From NCBI RefSeq assembly GCF_025370255.1, contig NZ_JAMTCD010000025.1, forward strand, positions 1 to 53,739: 53,739 nt of DNA, in the 5' to 3' direction. Shown here piece after piece: positions 28,746 through 37,820 of the stretch. The notes beneath the pieces were generated by a model. The model had not been told where the DNA came from. It saw nothing but the letters and a program-made list of their open reading frames with translations, and made no database searches. The stretch comes from Shewanella holmiensis. Its GTDB lineage: Bacteria; Pseudomonadota; Gammaproteobacteria; Enterobacterales; Shewanellaceae. Each line of letters begins with the position of its first letter. The first letter of the stretch is position 1. A program made the position numbers and the translations under genes.

Positions 28746-29999
28746 ATGGTATCAACTCAAGACCCTTGTGCTCAACCTACGTTATTGCATCCCGATGATG
28801 CCATTATTCAATTACTTGCCCAAGTTGATGCCACAAATGATTCTGAAGTCGTTGATTTAAGTCATGCTATTGGTCGTGTACTGGCTGAAGATCTGACATC
28901 AGGTATCGACCTTCCACCTTTTGATAATTCCGCTATGGATGGGTATGTATTTCGCTTTGATGATTTAGATGCTCAAGCGCAAGAAACTCATCTAACGTTA
29001 GTGGGAAGCTCGTTTGCAGGTCACCCATTCAGTGGTAAAGCCCAAAAAAATACCTGTATTCGTATTATGACGGGAGCTCCTGTGCCTGCGGGATACGACA
29101 CAGTGCAAATGCAAGAAAAGTGCACCGCCAATGGCGAGGTTATTTGCATTGGTCATCCAGCAAGAAAAGGCGCCAATGTTCGAGCCAGAGGTGAAGAACT
29201 AAGCGCGGGTACAAAAGTCTTATACAAAGGCACCCAAATTAGAGCTGCTGAAATGGGCGTTATCGCCACAATAGGCCTCAGCCAAATCAGAGTTGTACGC
29301 ACGATTAAGGTGGCCTTCTTTTCTACCGGAGATGAACTTCGCCCTGTCGGCACTGAACTCGCTCCGGGACAAATTTACGACTCAAACCGTTACTCCATTC
29401 AAGGTCTAATGGCCAAAGCGAATGTCGAATGGATTGACCTAGGCGTGATCCGAGATGATAAAGAAGCCATAAGAGCGGCTTTTAAAGACGCGGCATCTCA
29501 AGCTGATATGGTAATCACTTCGGGTGGGGTATCTGTGGGTGATGCAGACTACACTAAACAAATCTTATCTGAAGAAGGCCAAATTACCTTTTGGAAATTG
29601 GCAATAAAACCCGGTAAACCCTTTGCATTTGGTAAGTTAGGCAAGGCAGTTTTTTGTGGTTTACCAGGTAATCCAGTGTCGTCAATGGTGACATTCTATA
29701 AGTTAGTGTGGCCTATCCTGAACAAAATGCAGGGCTTACCAAATAGGGCTGCCATAACCTATCAGGCAAAATTAACCACCGCCATTCGTAAACAGCCTGG
29801 CCGAGTAGAATACCAACGAGGTGTGCTTACACAAAATGCACATGGTGAACTTGAGGTGGCAGTGACCGGAGGCCAAGGGTCAGGCATGTTAACCTCTATG
29901 AGTATCGCGAATTGCTTTATCAATCTTGCGCAATTCCAAGCCGATGTTGAGGCTGGCACGATAGTGAATGTTGAACCCTTTCACAGCGTATTAAGCTAG
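28746..29999 (+). CDS. moeA: Molybdopterin molybdenumtransferase MoeA
   Basis: Inserts molybdate into adenylylated molybdopterin, the last step of basic molybdenum cofactor synthesis. I take the ATG at 28746 (MVSTQDPCAQPT), which has AAAGGA eight bases upstream; a start 15 codons earlier lacks one. The product is 417 residues (E. coli 411). Signatures are DNSAMDGYVF, MTGAPVP, SGGVSVGDADY and GLPGNPVSS. The moeB gene follows 9 bp later, as in E. coli. Confidence 0.95.
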   Translation: MVSTQDPCAQPTLLHPDDAIIQLLAQVDATNDSEVVDLSHAIGRVLAEDLTSGIDLPPFDNSAMDGYVFRFDDLDAQAQETHLTLVGSSFAGHPFSGKAQKNTCIRIMTGAPVPAGYDTVQMQEKCTANGEVICIGHPARKGANVRARGEELSAGTKVLYKGTQIRAAEMGVIATIGLSQIRVVRTIKVAFFSTGDELRPVGTELAPGQIYDSNRYSIQGLMAKANVEWIDLGVIRDDKEAIRAAFKDAASQADMVITSGGVSVGDADYTKQILSEEGQITFWKLAIKPGKPFAFGKLGKAVFCGLPGNPVSSMVTFYKLVWPILNKMQGLPNRAAITYQAKLTTAIRKQPGRVEYQRGVLTQNAHGELEVAVTGGQGSGMLTSMSIANCFINLAQFQADVEAGTIVNVEPFHSVLS

Positions 30000-30008
30000 G
30001 AGCTAAGT

Positions 30009-30794
30009 ATGAGTCAAGCTAGCGATGTTCAACCGACTGACGAGCTTCTTTCAGATAACGAAATGTTACGTTATAGCCGTCAGATATCGATTAAAGCAAT
30101 GGATATCGACGGACAGGAAAAGTTGAAACTGGCAAAGGTGTTGATCATTGGTGCTGGAGGCTTAGGCTGTGCAGCCAGTCAGTATCTTGCCGTAGCGGGT
30201 GTTGGTGAGATGACACTGGTTGATTTTGATACCGTTGAGTTGTCAAATTTACAACGCCAGGTATTGCATCAGGATGCCAATATTGGTCAAGCTAAAGTTG
30301 ACTCAGCCAAGCAAACACTGAGTCAGCTTAATCCACTCATTACCATTAATACTATTAATGCGCTACTTGATGAAGATCAAATCGATGAGCTTGTCGCGCA
30401 ACACACCTTGGTATTAGATTGCACCGATAACGTGTTGATTCGTGAACAACTTAATCAAAGCAGCTTAAAGCATCAAAAAACCTTTATTTCTGCCGCTGCA
30501 ATTAGAATGGAGGGTACGGTCACGGTATTTGATTATCAGCCTAACAGCCCTTGCTACCATTGTTATAGCCAACTTTTCGGAGAGCAACAATTAACGTGTG
30601 TAGAATCCGGTATTCTTGCTCCCGTAGTTGGATTAATAGGCTGTATTCAAGCTACTGAAGCCATCAAAGTGATTACCGGTATGGGACACAATCTGTCTGG
30701 GCGCATTCTAATGGTTGATGCGATGACCATGGAATTTCGAGAAATGAAGCTAACAAAACAGCCTAAATGTTCAGTCTGTAGCCCAGCAAACTAA
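30009..30794 (+). CDS. moeB: Molybdopterin-synthase adenylyltransferase MoeB
   Basis: Adenylates the C-terminal glycine of MoaD so that it can receive sulfur. The 261-residue protein is an E1-like enzyme with the nucleotide loop GAGGLG (48-53), DLVDF-type region LVDFDTVELSNLQRQ, and two zinc CxxC pairs (CYHC region and CSVC near the C-terminus). Its partner MoaD is encoded at 39191-39439. The last four bases overlap the end of the convergent DUF2986 gene. Confidence 0.95.
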   Translation: MSQASDVQPTDELLSDNEMLRYSRQISIKAMDIDGQEKLKLAKVLIIGAGGLGCAASQYLAVAGVGEMTLVDFDTVELSNLQRQVLHQDANIGQAKVDSAKQTLSQLNPLITINTINALLDEDQIDELVAQHTLVLDCTDNVLIREQLNQSSLKHQKTFISAAAIRMEGTVTVFDYQPNSPCYHCYSQLFGEQQLTCVESGILAPVVGLIGCIQATEAIKVITGMGHNLSGRILMVDAMTMEFREMKLTKQPKCSVCSPAN

Positions 30795-30973
30795 TCGTCT
30801 TTCATTGGTATGTTTGATGGTTCGGTAGGAGGTAAAGCTTCTACCGCAGCTTCTGCAAGTAATGCTCGTTCCGCTTTAGATATATATTGAGGTTTATTGC
30901 CAGTCAGTAACTTTTTATTGGCTTTTTTGGCTTTTGACTTAAGTGTTTGGTTAATCTTCTTTTTACGATTCAT
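30791..30973 (-). CDS. Small basic protein, DUF2986 family
   Basis: A 60-residue protein starting MNRKKKINQTLKSKAKKANKK, very rich in Lys in the first half, then NKPQYISKAERALLAE. This pattern is that of DUF2986 as known from Shewanella and Vibrio; the function is unknown. The basic start might bind nucleic acid, but nothing shows it. It ends inside the last codons of moeB on the other strand. Confidence 0.75.
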   Translation of the reverse strand: MNRKKKINQTLKSKAKKANKKLLTGNKPQYISKAERALLAEAAVEALPPTEPSNIPMKDD

Positions 30974-31090
30974 ATTCAGTCAGTTCAAATTGCAATAAAT
31001 TATTATACCACTTGTTTACTGAATCATTCATCAGGATTGCTGCTTGAACTTTAATGGCTTCACCCGTTCAAGCAGTCAAATACACCATTC

Positions 31091-31258
31091 CTATTCTTGT
31101 ATCACAACCCATATTGCATGGATTAATCCTGGTACAAAAAAGAAAATACACAATAAGATATTGATCAGCAGATCTTTACCGGCACCTTTTTTGAGGAACA
31201 CCGCCACAGGAGGAAGTAAAATCGCAATAATGATTAACAATAATTTGTTTGTGTCCAT
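31091..31258 (-). CDS. Pmp3/UPF0057 family small membrane protein
   Basis: A 55-residue protein: MDTNKLLLIIIAILLPPVAVFLKKG, then AGKDLLINILLCIFFFVPG and LIHAIWVVIQE. Two hydrophobic helices separated by a KKGAGKD loop, with the PP motif in the first helix, are the hallmark of the Pmp3/YqaE proteolipids, linked to membrane potential and salt or cold stress. The gene is too short for common length cut-offs; I read it directly from the minus strand (ATG 31256-31258, TAG 31091-31093). A longer open frame on the opposite strand at 31044-31280 is a shadow. Confidence 0.85.
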   Translation of the reverse strand: MDTNKLLLIIIAILLPPVAVFLKKGAGKDLLINILLCIFFFVPGLIHAIWVVIQE

Positions 31259-31408
31259 GTTCTGTCACATCCTAATTTAACAAATTTATACAAGTCATCA
31301 GCTTACACACCAAAATAAGGATTAGCCACTACAAAAAGCTATCTTATAGGTTGAAAGCCTACTATTCTAAAAACACTATAATAAAAAAAGATACTCCAAT
31401 CTAAGCTG

Positions 31409-32596
31409 ATGCCAAACGAGATTAGTTTTATTTATTTACAATTTTTTGGTGTGATTGCCATTACTGGAGCATTTGCTTGGGGGCTAATGACGTCTCCAAT
31501 TCGTATTGCTCCTAAAGCCAGCCGGCTATTCGCCTTATCGAATTTATGTATGTTTTTCGCTATGGCGTTATTTTATTATCGTTCTGATACCGTCAGTTAT
31601 TGGCATTGGTATTTTGCCGATATGGTATTTACTTTCGGTTTCTGTTTGCTACGTTGGGGTGGATTACATTTATTTAAACAGAAACTGACATATCAAACTG
31701 ATATGATTATTTTCAGTGTCACCATTTTAGTGATGTTACTCATTCCCCCTCAGCAAACTTACGCACCTTACTTAATGGTTGTAGCAAGCTTTGGCGCAAG
31801 CTTACTGTTTTTCTTTATCACCAAAGACAATTTCAAAGCCATGCGAAAAAGTCTATCAATAACATATTCTGTAATGCTGACACTGCCATATATGTTGGCC
31901 ACACTATTTTTTGTCAGTCGCTTTCTTTTACTGCTGATTTTTGCCAATAATCTTGCCCTTGTTGAAGCGTTAACCACATTAAAATCACCCATCGTATTGT
32001 GGTGTTACATCGGCTTTATCTTGAGTATTAATTGTGTGTTATTTGGTAACGCATTAACACGCTTAGTGTATAAGATCCATAAACTGGCTAAAAAAGATCA
32101 ACTGACCGGTTTGTGGAATCGCCATGCTTTGATGACAAGATTAGACTTAGTCGACGCACTTTGGCGGCGAGATAAACAAGCCTACAGCTTGTTATTAATG
32201 GACTTAGACCACTTTAAAGGTATCAACGATACCTATGGCCACTTAGGTGGCGATGCCGCATTGCGACATATAGCGGCAATTTTACAAAGGTCGCTGCGAA
32301 AAGTAGACTTTATCTGTCGTTTCGGTGGTGAAGAGTTTCTGATCATCTTGCCAGCAACCGATGCAGAAAAAGCATATTTTGTGGCTGAAAAAATACAGTC
32401 TCAAATTAACCAAAGCGCTCTAAAATGGCAACAACATACCATAGAAGTTCAAGTCAGTATTGGTTACGCCACAATTGCCCGAGGTATTTCTGTTGAGAAG
32501 TTATTACAGCTTGCTGACGAGGGGATGTATTGCGCCAAGCAACAAGGACGAAACACTATCAGTACCTTAACGCCTGCGCAGAACACGACAACTTAA
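31409..32596 (+). CDS. Membrane-bound diguanylate cyclase
   Basis: A 395-residue protein. The N-terminal 210 residues hold about six to seven membrane spans of an uncharacterised sensor type. The C-terminal GGDEF domain has a complete active site, GGEEF, preceded five residues earlier by RKVD, a standard RxxD inhibitory site. It should make cyclic di-GMP from two GTP under product feedback control. The gene is alone; the signal it senses at the membrane is unknown. Confidence 0.92.
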   Translation: MPNEISFIYLQFFGVIAITGAFAWGLMTSPIRIAPKASRLFALSNLCMFFAMALFYYRSDTVSYWHWYFADMVFTFGFCLLRWGGLHLFKQKLTYQTDMIIFSVTILVMLLIPPQQTYAPYLMVVASFGASLLFFFITKDNFKAMRKSLSITYSVMLTLPYMLATLFFVSRFLLLLIFANNLALVEALTTLKSPIVLWCYIGFILSINCVLFGNALTRLVYKIHKLAKKDQLTGLWNRHALMTRLDLVDALWRRDKQAYSLLLMDLDHFKGINDTYGHLGGDAALRHIAAILQRSLRKVDFICRFGGEEFLIILPATDAEKAYFVAEKIQSQINQSALKWQQHTIEVQVSIGYATIARGISVEKLLQLADEGMYCAKQQGRNTISTLTPAQNTTT

Positions 32597-32667
32597 CAAC
32601 CTAAATATGCAATCTAGACGAGCAACGTCAATAATACTGCTCTGGTCAGATTATTAAATCACAAGAT

Positions 32668-33354
32668 TTACGGCTTTTGCGGCCAATCCAATTGTGCAGG
32701 TAAAGACCAATTATCTTGAACACATTGCTGCATGGGTTCGGTTAAAAAGTAAGCGCCTTCAATCGGTAATTGAGTAAACTGATACTCTTGCTCTAAGTAA
32801 CAAAAATTCAATTGATAGGCATGTAAATAACAACGATCACTTGTTTGCTTACCATATAAATTATCACCTAATATTGGCACCCCAACACTGGCTAAAGCCA
32901 CTCTTAATTGATGGGTTTTGCCGCTAAAAGGTTTCAGCAGATAAGCCCTGATACCCGAACCTATCGAGAGTGAGAAAAAATGGGTTATTGCAGGGTTTTC
33001 TTTAGTTCGCAGCAGTTTATACATGCTGCGACGTGACTTGGCCATATCCCCAATAATCCACCCCTGCTTTTTTTTCGGCTTACCGGTCGCAATAGCCAAA
33101 TAATATTTTTGTACCTGGTGGGCGGTAAACATCTGCGTAAAGCGATTGGCCGCTTCGGATGTCTTGGCTAGAATAAGTAACCCTGATGTCGGCGTATCAA
33201 GCCGATGCACGGCAAATAACTTAACCCCGAGATCGATTTCAACCTGGGCAACCACTCCCGCTGTGCCATCTTGGCTATGAAAATGCACATTGGCCGCTTT
33301 ATTAATAATAATAAAATCATCCTGCTGACTGACAATTTGGTACGCACTGGTCAA
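32668..33354 (-). CDS. RluA-family RNA pseudouridine synthase
   Basis: A 228-residue protein with the catalytic motif HRLDTPTSGLL (the aspartate attacks the uridine) and the later KTHQLRVAL. It lacks an S4 domain, like the short TIGR01621-type members. The RNA target cannot be told from sequence. It ends convergent to the GGDEF gene, and lies 13 bp downstream of the histidine kinase gene on the same strand, so it could be the last gene of that transcript. Confidence 0.88.
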   Translation of the reverse strand: MTSAYQIVSQQDDFIIINKAANVHFHSQDGTAGVVAQVEIDLGVKLFAVHRLDTPTSGLLILAKTSEAANRFTQMFTAHQVQKYYLAIATGKPKKKQGWIIGDMAKSRRSMYKLLRTKENPAITHFFSLSIGSGIRAYLLKPFSGKTHQLRVALASVGVPILGDNLYGKQTSDRCYLHAYQLNFCYLEQEYQFTQLPIEGAYFLTEPMQQCVQDNWSLPAQLDWPQKP

Positions 33355-33367
33355 TGTACTATTTCAC

Positions 33368-34708
33368 TTATTTGAAGTGGATGCTCACAAGCAAACCGGG
33401 ATGATTATCAGTTAATTCTATACTGGCCTGGTGACGAGATAAAATGGCTTTCACCATTGAAAGCCCTAATCCTGTACCTTTGTAGTGTCGACTTGGATCT
33501 AGTCGAACCAAGCGCTCAAATACTCTTTCTTTATCTTCATCGGCAATACCGGGACCATTATCAGCAATTTTAATGCATTTATTATCTTGCTCGATATGAA
33601 TTTTGGCGCCTTCTGGCGAATATTTAATCGCGTTATCCACTAAATTGAACAGCGCCTGAAACAGAAGATATTTATCACCTTGTATGATTGCATCTTCTTT
33701 TAAATCAATCGTGAATACTTGATCTTTAGCTTCAGCAATGACATCAGCCATTTCAAACAAGTCCTGGCAAATCTCTTGTAAATGAATAGGCTGTAAATCC
33801 AATAACTGCTGACCTTCTTCAATACGGGTTAATGACAGCATGGCATCAAAGGTTGCCAAACAATCATCTAGCTCTTCCAATAATTCGGCGCGCGCATCTT
33901 CTAATTCCGCTTGGGGCTTTTCGGACAACTGCTCAATACCAATCCGTAAATGCGACAATGGGGTGCGTAAATCATGGGCAATGTTATCTGTCACGCCACG
34001 AACAGCGCGTAAATTTTGCTCCAAGGTATCAAGTACACGATTAAATTGCTGCGCCAACATATCAAATTCATCTTGCTGACGGCTAACGGGCAGACGAGTG
34101 TTGTAATGCCCCGCCTCAATTTGCTCACTTAATTGGTTGTACTGTACCAAACGACGAAGAATGGCTTTTGAAAAAATATATCCCAAGGCTAAGGTTAACC
34201 CTAGCGTAAATGCCACCGCCCAAAATGCAGCATTAACAAACTTTTCAATCAACATGGCTAATTGATCTGTTCGGGTGGCAATCAACACTGGACCATAATT
34301 GGTCATAGCTAGCCCGCCAGTCAAGATATGTAATTTATCAGGACCGCCAGTAAAAATGGGAAACTCTTTTGTTTCAGGTAAAAGCGGCATATTGTCAGGT
34401 AAAAACGTTAATGCCCCAACCATATCGACACTGTTTTTCCAGGCAATTAAAGCTGTTTTTGGATCAGATGCCTGAATTTGCGCAGCAAAGCTACGTCGAT
34501 TAACCGTCAACGCGAGCTGCTGATACCGCTGCATTTCTGCAAACAAATGCGCATCCACTTGATTTTCTTGCTCAATAATCAGTTGTCTATACAAGCTAGA
34601 AATAAGCATGACAATCAAAATCGTCACTAGTGTTGAGAAGATTAACGTGATGCGCCAAGCACTGCTTTGGTAAGGCTTAATGCCCTTTGCAAAGACGATA
34701 TCCAGCAC
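33368..34708 (-). CDS. Two-component sensor histidine kinase
   Basis: A 446-residue membrane kinase. Spans at about 20-40 and 160-180 bracket a periplasmic sensor domain of about 120 residues. HAMP follows, then HisKA with phospho-accepting His245 in DNIAHDLRTP, and the ATPase domain with DNAIKYSPEG, DNGPGI and GTGLGLSMVK boxes. It overlaps the end of the response regulator gene by 32 bp, so the pair is coupled. No ligand is evident from the sensor domain. Confidence 0.93.
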   Translation of the reverse strand: MLDIVFAKGIKPYQSSAWRITLIFSTLVTILIVMLISSLYRQLIIEQENQVDAHLFAEMQRYQQLALTVNRRSFAAQIQASDPKTALIAWKNSVDMVGALTFLPDNMPLLPETKEFPIFTGGPDKLHILTGGLAMTNYGPVLIATRTDQLAMLIEKFVNAAFWAVAFTLGLTLALGYIFSKAILRRLVQYNQLSEQIEAGHYNTRLPVSRQQDEFDMLAQQFNRVLDTLEQNLRAVRGVTDNIAHDLRTPLSHLRIGIEQLSEKPQAELEDARAELLEELDDCLATFDAMLSLTRIEEGQQLLDLQPIHLQEICQDLFEMADVIAEAKDQVFTIDLKEDAIIQGDKYLLFQALFNLVDNAIKYSPEGAKIHIEQDNKCIKIADNGPGIADEDKERVFERLVRLDPSRHYKGTGLGLSMVKAILSRHQASIELTDNHPGLLVSIHFK

Positions 34709-35354
34709 CCCTTACGGTTTCAATTAGCTCACCATGGCCTAACTCTTCAAACTTGCGACGTAGTTTTGCGATATGCACATCAATCACATTAGTACGCGGG
34801 TCAAAGTGATAGTCCCAAACCGCTTCAAACAATAATGTCCGGCTGATGACCTGATTTGGATGCTCCATTAAAAATTTCAACAACTGAAACTCTTTAGGCT
34901 GCAACATCAACTCTTTACCATCTAAGGTTACATTGCGAGTTAGCAGCTCCATTTTCAGTCCACCCACTTCAATATCGGTAGTGGCGGGTTCAACAACATT
35001 ACGCTGCGCCAGTTTTTCAGCCCTTACAAGCAACTCGGCAAACGCAAAAGGTTTGGTCATGTAATCATCACCGCCCGCCCGTAAACCTTTTACCCTTTCA
35101 TCTACATGGCTTAAGGCCGATAAAATCAATACCGGTGTTTTATTTCCGCTGGTTCGCAGTGCAGAAAGCAAAGTTAAGCCATCAAGTTTTGGTAACATGC
35201 GGTCCAACACAATCAAGTCATATTGATTGTGTTTTGCCAACGTTAGCCCTTCTTGGCCATCGGTTGCACTATCAACACTATACTGCTGCGCGGTAAATCC
35301 TTCAGCCACATATTTCAATGTTGTGGCATCATCTTCTACGATCAAAATACGCAT
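34677..35354 (-). CDS. OmpR-family response regulator
   Basis: I use the start giving MRILIVEDDA; two more ATGs lie 2 and 8 codons upstream and cannot be excluded. The product is 225 residues: receiver domain with Asp51 (IVLDRMLP) and conserved KPF, then a winged-helix DNA-binding domain ending VRGAGYRLCKGH. It is paired with the kinase that follows and with the exported EF-hand protein that precedes it by 14 bp (8 bp if the middle ATG is used). Confidence 0.93.
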   Translation of the reverse strand: MRILIVEDDATTLKYVAEGFTAQQYSVDSATDGQEGLTLAKHNQYDLIVLDRMLPKLDGLTLLSALRTSGNKTPVLILSALSHVDERVKGLRAGGDDYMTKPFAFAELLVRAEKLAQRNVVEPATTDIEVGGLKMELLTRNVTLDGKELMLQPKEFQLLKFLMEHPNQVISRTLLFEAVWDYHFDPRTNVIDVHIAKLRRKFEELGHGELIETVRGAGYRLCKGH

Positions 35355-35368
35355 AGTCATAGTCGCAA

Positions 35369-35896
35369 TTAATCCCATTTAAGTAGTGGTAATGGACGGA
35401 GATTCTCAATATCAAAGGCAATAACTTTTTTAGCTTCATTACTGAGCATTTGTAATTCTAGATAACTTATTGATAAGTCGTGGTCTAAGTCTGCTTGAAG
35501 TAAAAAACCATTTTGATTTTGAATAGCCAAACTGACTAAAGACGAGAATGAAATATTTTTTTCACGCATAAGGCTAACAGCATGCAATATGCTATTGCCC
35601 TCGTAAGGCTGACTAGTTTCATCTAGTAGAGCCCCATCTAGCGCACTGTATTCAAATTGATAAAGTCGCTTTGACTCGGTATTAATGGCTGACAGTAAGT
35701 AAACTAATTGTTCGTTGTCGATCTCAAGTCCAAAACCGCACAAGGTGCCCTGCTCTTGCTGTTCCCAATGCTCCATAACAGATATCGGCGTTAATAGGCC
35801 TTCCTGGGATACTAATGATTGTATCGATGGTGCAGCCATAGATACCAATGGGAACAAGCACAGCGCAACAAGCAACCGAACCATTTTAAGCCTCAA
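35369..35896 (-). CDS. Exported protein with EF-hand-like loop, first gene of a two-component operon
   Basis: A 175-residue protein with a signal peptide (about 1-21). Residues 136-147, DLDHDLSISYLE, form a textbook EF-hand loop (Asp at 1, 3 and 5, Ser at 7, Glu at 12), and the surrounding sequence is helical enough for one hand. The middle part, around RLYQFEYSALDGALLDE, resembles PepSY-type repeats often found next to two-component systems. It may feed calcium information to the kinase, but no family could be named with certainty. The downstream regulator gene follows closely. Confidence 0.75.
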   Translation of the reverse strand: MRLKMVRLLVALCLFPLVSMAAPSIQSLVSQEGLLTPISVMEHWEQQEQGTLCGFGLEIDNEQLVYLLSAINTESKRLYQFEYSALDGALLDETSQPYEGNSILHAVSLMREKNISFSSLVSLAIQNQNGFLLQADLDHDLSISYLELQMLSNEAKKVIAFDIENLRPLPLLKWD

Positions 35897-36051
35897 ATTT
35901 AAAAGAATGCGTACTCTTATACTTTACCTAAGTCCTACTCAAGACCCAAGAAAGTTAAGATTAATAATTGATCATCCAATGTAATGAACAGACGATTATG
36001 GGTTACTAGTAAAAAGAAATTCGTGTAGATAAGTGAAGTGGTAAGCTGAAG

Positions 36052-37158
36052 TTAAGTCTGTAAGACATGAATTTGGTCAGACTTCAATGCCAGCGTGGTT
36101 TTTTGACCTTGTTGTAACCCTAATTTATGGCAAAGATGAAGCGGTATGTCGGCATTAATAACCTGTTCGACCCCTGCTATTCTTGCTATCACTCGCACCA
36201 TTTCCCCCATCACTAACAAAGATTCAATTTCAACATCCAGCTTATTGATGCTTTTGCATAATCGACCGCTAGTGATAGCGTTAAATCGAATCCCCTGGTT
36301 AGGAATAACCCAGCGGATCTGTTGCCCAACAGACATCTTAGGCGCATTTTCTGTTGCAATTTGATTATGCCCAAACGTCAGCCATGTCATTGCTCGCCCC
36401 TCTTCTTGGGAAACGACCGTGGCATCAAAAATGTTACGAAGCCCCATTTGTCTAGCAACGGCTTCATTTCGAGGGTGCGACATCACTTCAAATGGTCGAC
36501 CTTGCTGCAGCATTTGTCCCTGACTGATTAAAATCATCCGGTCAGCTAATAATTGTGCCTCATGAATATCATGGGTCACCATGATCACCGGGATGGCTAA
36601 CTGCGATTTTAATCTCGCTAATTCAATGTATAAACGTTCACGGGTTTCTCTGTCTACCGCAGAAAAAGGCTCATCAAGCAGTAACACTGAAGGTTCTCGA
36701 GCTAATGCCCTGGCTAAAGCCACTCGCTGCCGTTGTCCACCAGACAAGTTTGCCGGTAACCTATCGGGTAAGCCATCAAGATTGACCCGCTCAAGCCACT
36801 CTAGGGCACGCTGTTTACGTTGCGACTTTGGCACATGATCTAATCCCGCCATCACATTTTGCATTACTGTTAAATGCGGAAACAAGCCAAAATGTTGCGG
36901 CACGTAGCCAATATGACGCTGCTGTGGGGTTTGATGAATTTTTTGCTGACTATCAAACCAGACATTGTCACCGTAAGTGACTTTTCCTGATTGGGGCTGA
37001 CTTAGCCCGGCAATCATTCTCAGTAATGTGGTTTTACCGCCGCCAGAGGGGCCGACAACAGCCAACATTTCACCCGCTTTACAATAAAAATCTGCCTCTA
37101 ACGGAATAGGCGATAGCTGTGAAAAGTGACAATTCAGATTAGCGACTTGAGTGACCAA
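36052..37158 (-). CDS. modC: Molybdate ABC transporter ATPase ModC
   Basis: A 368-residue ATPase. Walker A is GPSGGGKTT near residues 33-42, the ABC signature LSGGQRQR, Walker B LLLDEPFSAVD, and the switch His follows MVTHD. A Mop/TOBE-type regulatory domain occupies the last 80 residues, as in other ModC proteins. It overlaps modB by 20 bp. No terminator is visible between its stop and the next gene at 35896. Confidence 0.94.
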   Translation of the reverse strand: MVTQVANLNCHFSQLSPIPLEADFYCKAGEMLAVVGPSGGGKTTLLRMIAGLSQPQSGKVTYGDNVWFDSQQKIHQTPQQRHIGYVPQHFGLFPHLTVMQNVMAGLDHVPKSQRKQRALEWLERVNLDGLPDRLPANLSGGQRQRVALARALAREPSVLLLDEPFSAVDRETRERLYIELARLKSQLAIPVIMVTHDIHEAQLLADRMILISQGQMLQQGRPFEVMSHPRNEAVARQMGLRNIFDATVVSQEEGRAMTWLTFGHNQIATENAPKMSVGQQIRWVIPNQGIRFNAITSGRLCKSINKLDVEIESLLVMGEMVRVIARIAGVEQVINADIPLHLCHKLGLQQGQKTTLALKSDQIHVLQT

Positions 37159-37819
37159 GATGGCCTCCTAATCGCCGCGAGAGACTAGTTGTCAGAGCCA
37201 ATGCACTGATTGCAAACAATAGCAGCACTAACGACATGGTCCCAGCGCCATCAAAATCAAACGCTTGTACACTGTCGTAAATAGCAATTGAGATCGTTTT
37301 CGTTTCGCCTGCAATATTGCCGCCTAGCATCAACACCACGCCAAACTCACCAAGCACATGGGAAAAGCACAAAACTAATGCTGTTAATACACCTGGCCAA
37401 ACCATAGGCAGTTCAACTTTATAAAACAGTGTGAATCTACTCATACCACAACATGCAGCGGCATCTCGTACATCTTTAGGAATGGTTTCAAAAGCGCGCT
37501 GAATCGGCTGCACCGCAAAAGGAATATTAACCAAAATAGAGGCGATAACTAAACCTGAAAAGTGAAACACCAGTTGCTGCCCAGTCAACTGTTCAACCCA
37601 TTGCCCTAACCAGCTTTGATTACCCATACCCACCAACAGGTAATAACCTACCACAGTTGGTGGTAACACTAGTGGCACCATAATCAGCGCTTCAACCCAA
37701 GACTTACCTTTAAACTGATGATAAGCCAATGCTCGACCAACAAACAACGCCAGCGGGATCAGTAATATTACCGTGACACTGCTGAGTTTGACCGATAACC
37801 ACATTGCCTGCCAATCCAT
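37139..37819 (-). CDS. modB: Molybdate ABC transporter permease ModB
   Basis: The start at 37819 (MDWQAMWLSVKLSS) aligns with E. coli ModB and lies 1 bp after the modA stop, with a GGGGG-rich ribosome site before it; the eight extra codons upstream are unlikely. The product is 226 residues with about five membrane spans. The coupling helix is HVLGEFGVVLMLGGNI, the EAA-type motif of permeases. Confidence 0.94.
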   Translation of the reverse strand: MDWQAMWLSVKLSSVTVILLIPLALFVGRALAYHQFKGKSWVEALIMVPLVLPPTVVGYYLLVGMGNQSWLGQWVEQLTGQQLVFHFSGLVIASILVNIPFAVQPIQRAFETIPKDVRDAAACCGMSRFTLFYKVELPMVWPGVLTALVLCFSHVLGEFGVVLMLGGNIAGETKTISIAIYDSVQAFDFDGAGTMSLVLLLFAISALALTTSLSRRLGGHLGHSSR

Positions 37820-37820
37820 A

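Noticed and set aside
31044..31280. 78-codon open frame on the plus strand.
   Set aside because: The translation has no family features, and the opposite strand encodes a clear Pmp3 protein over the same bases.
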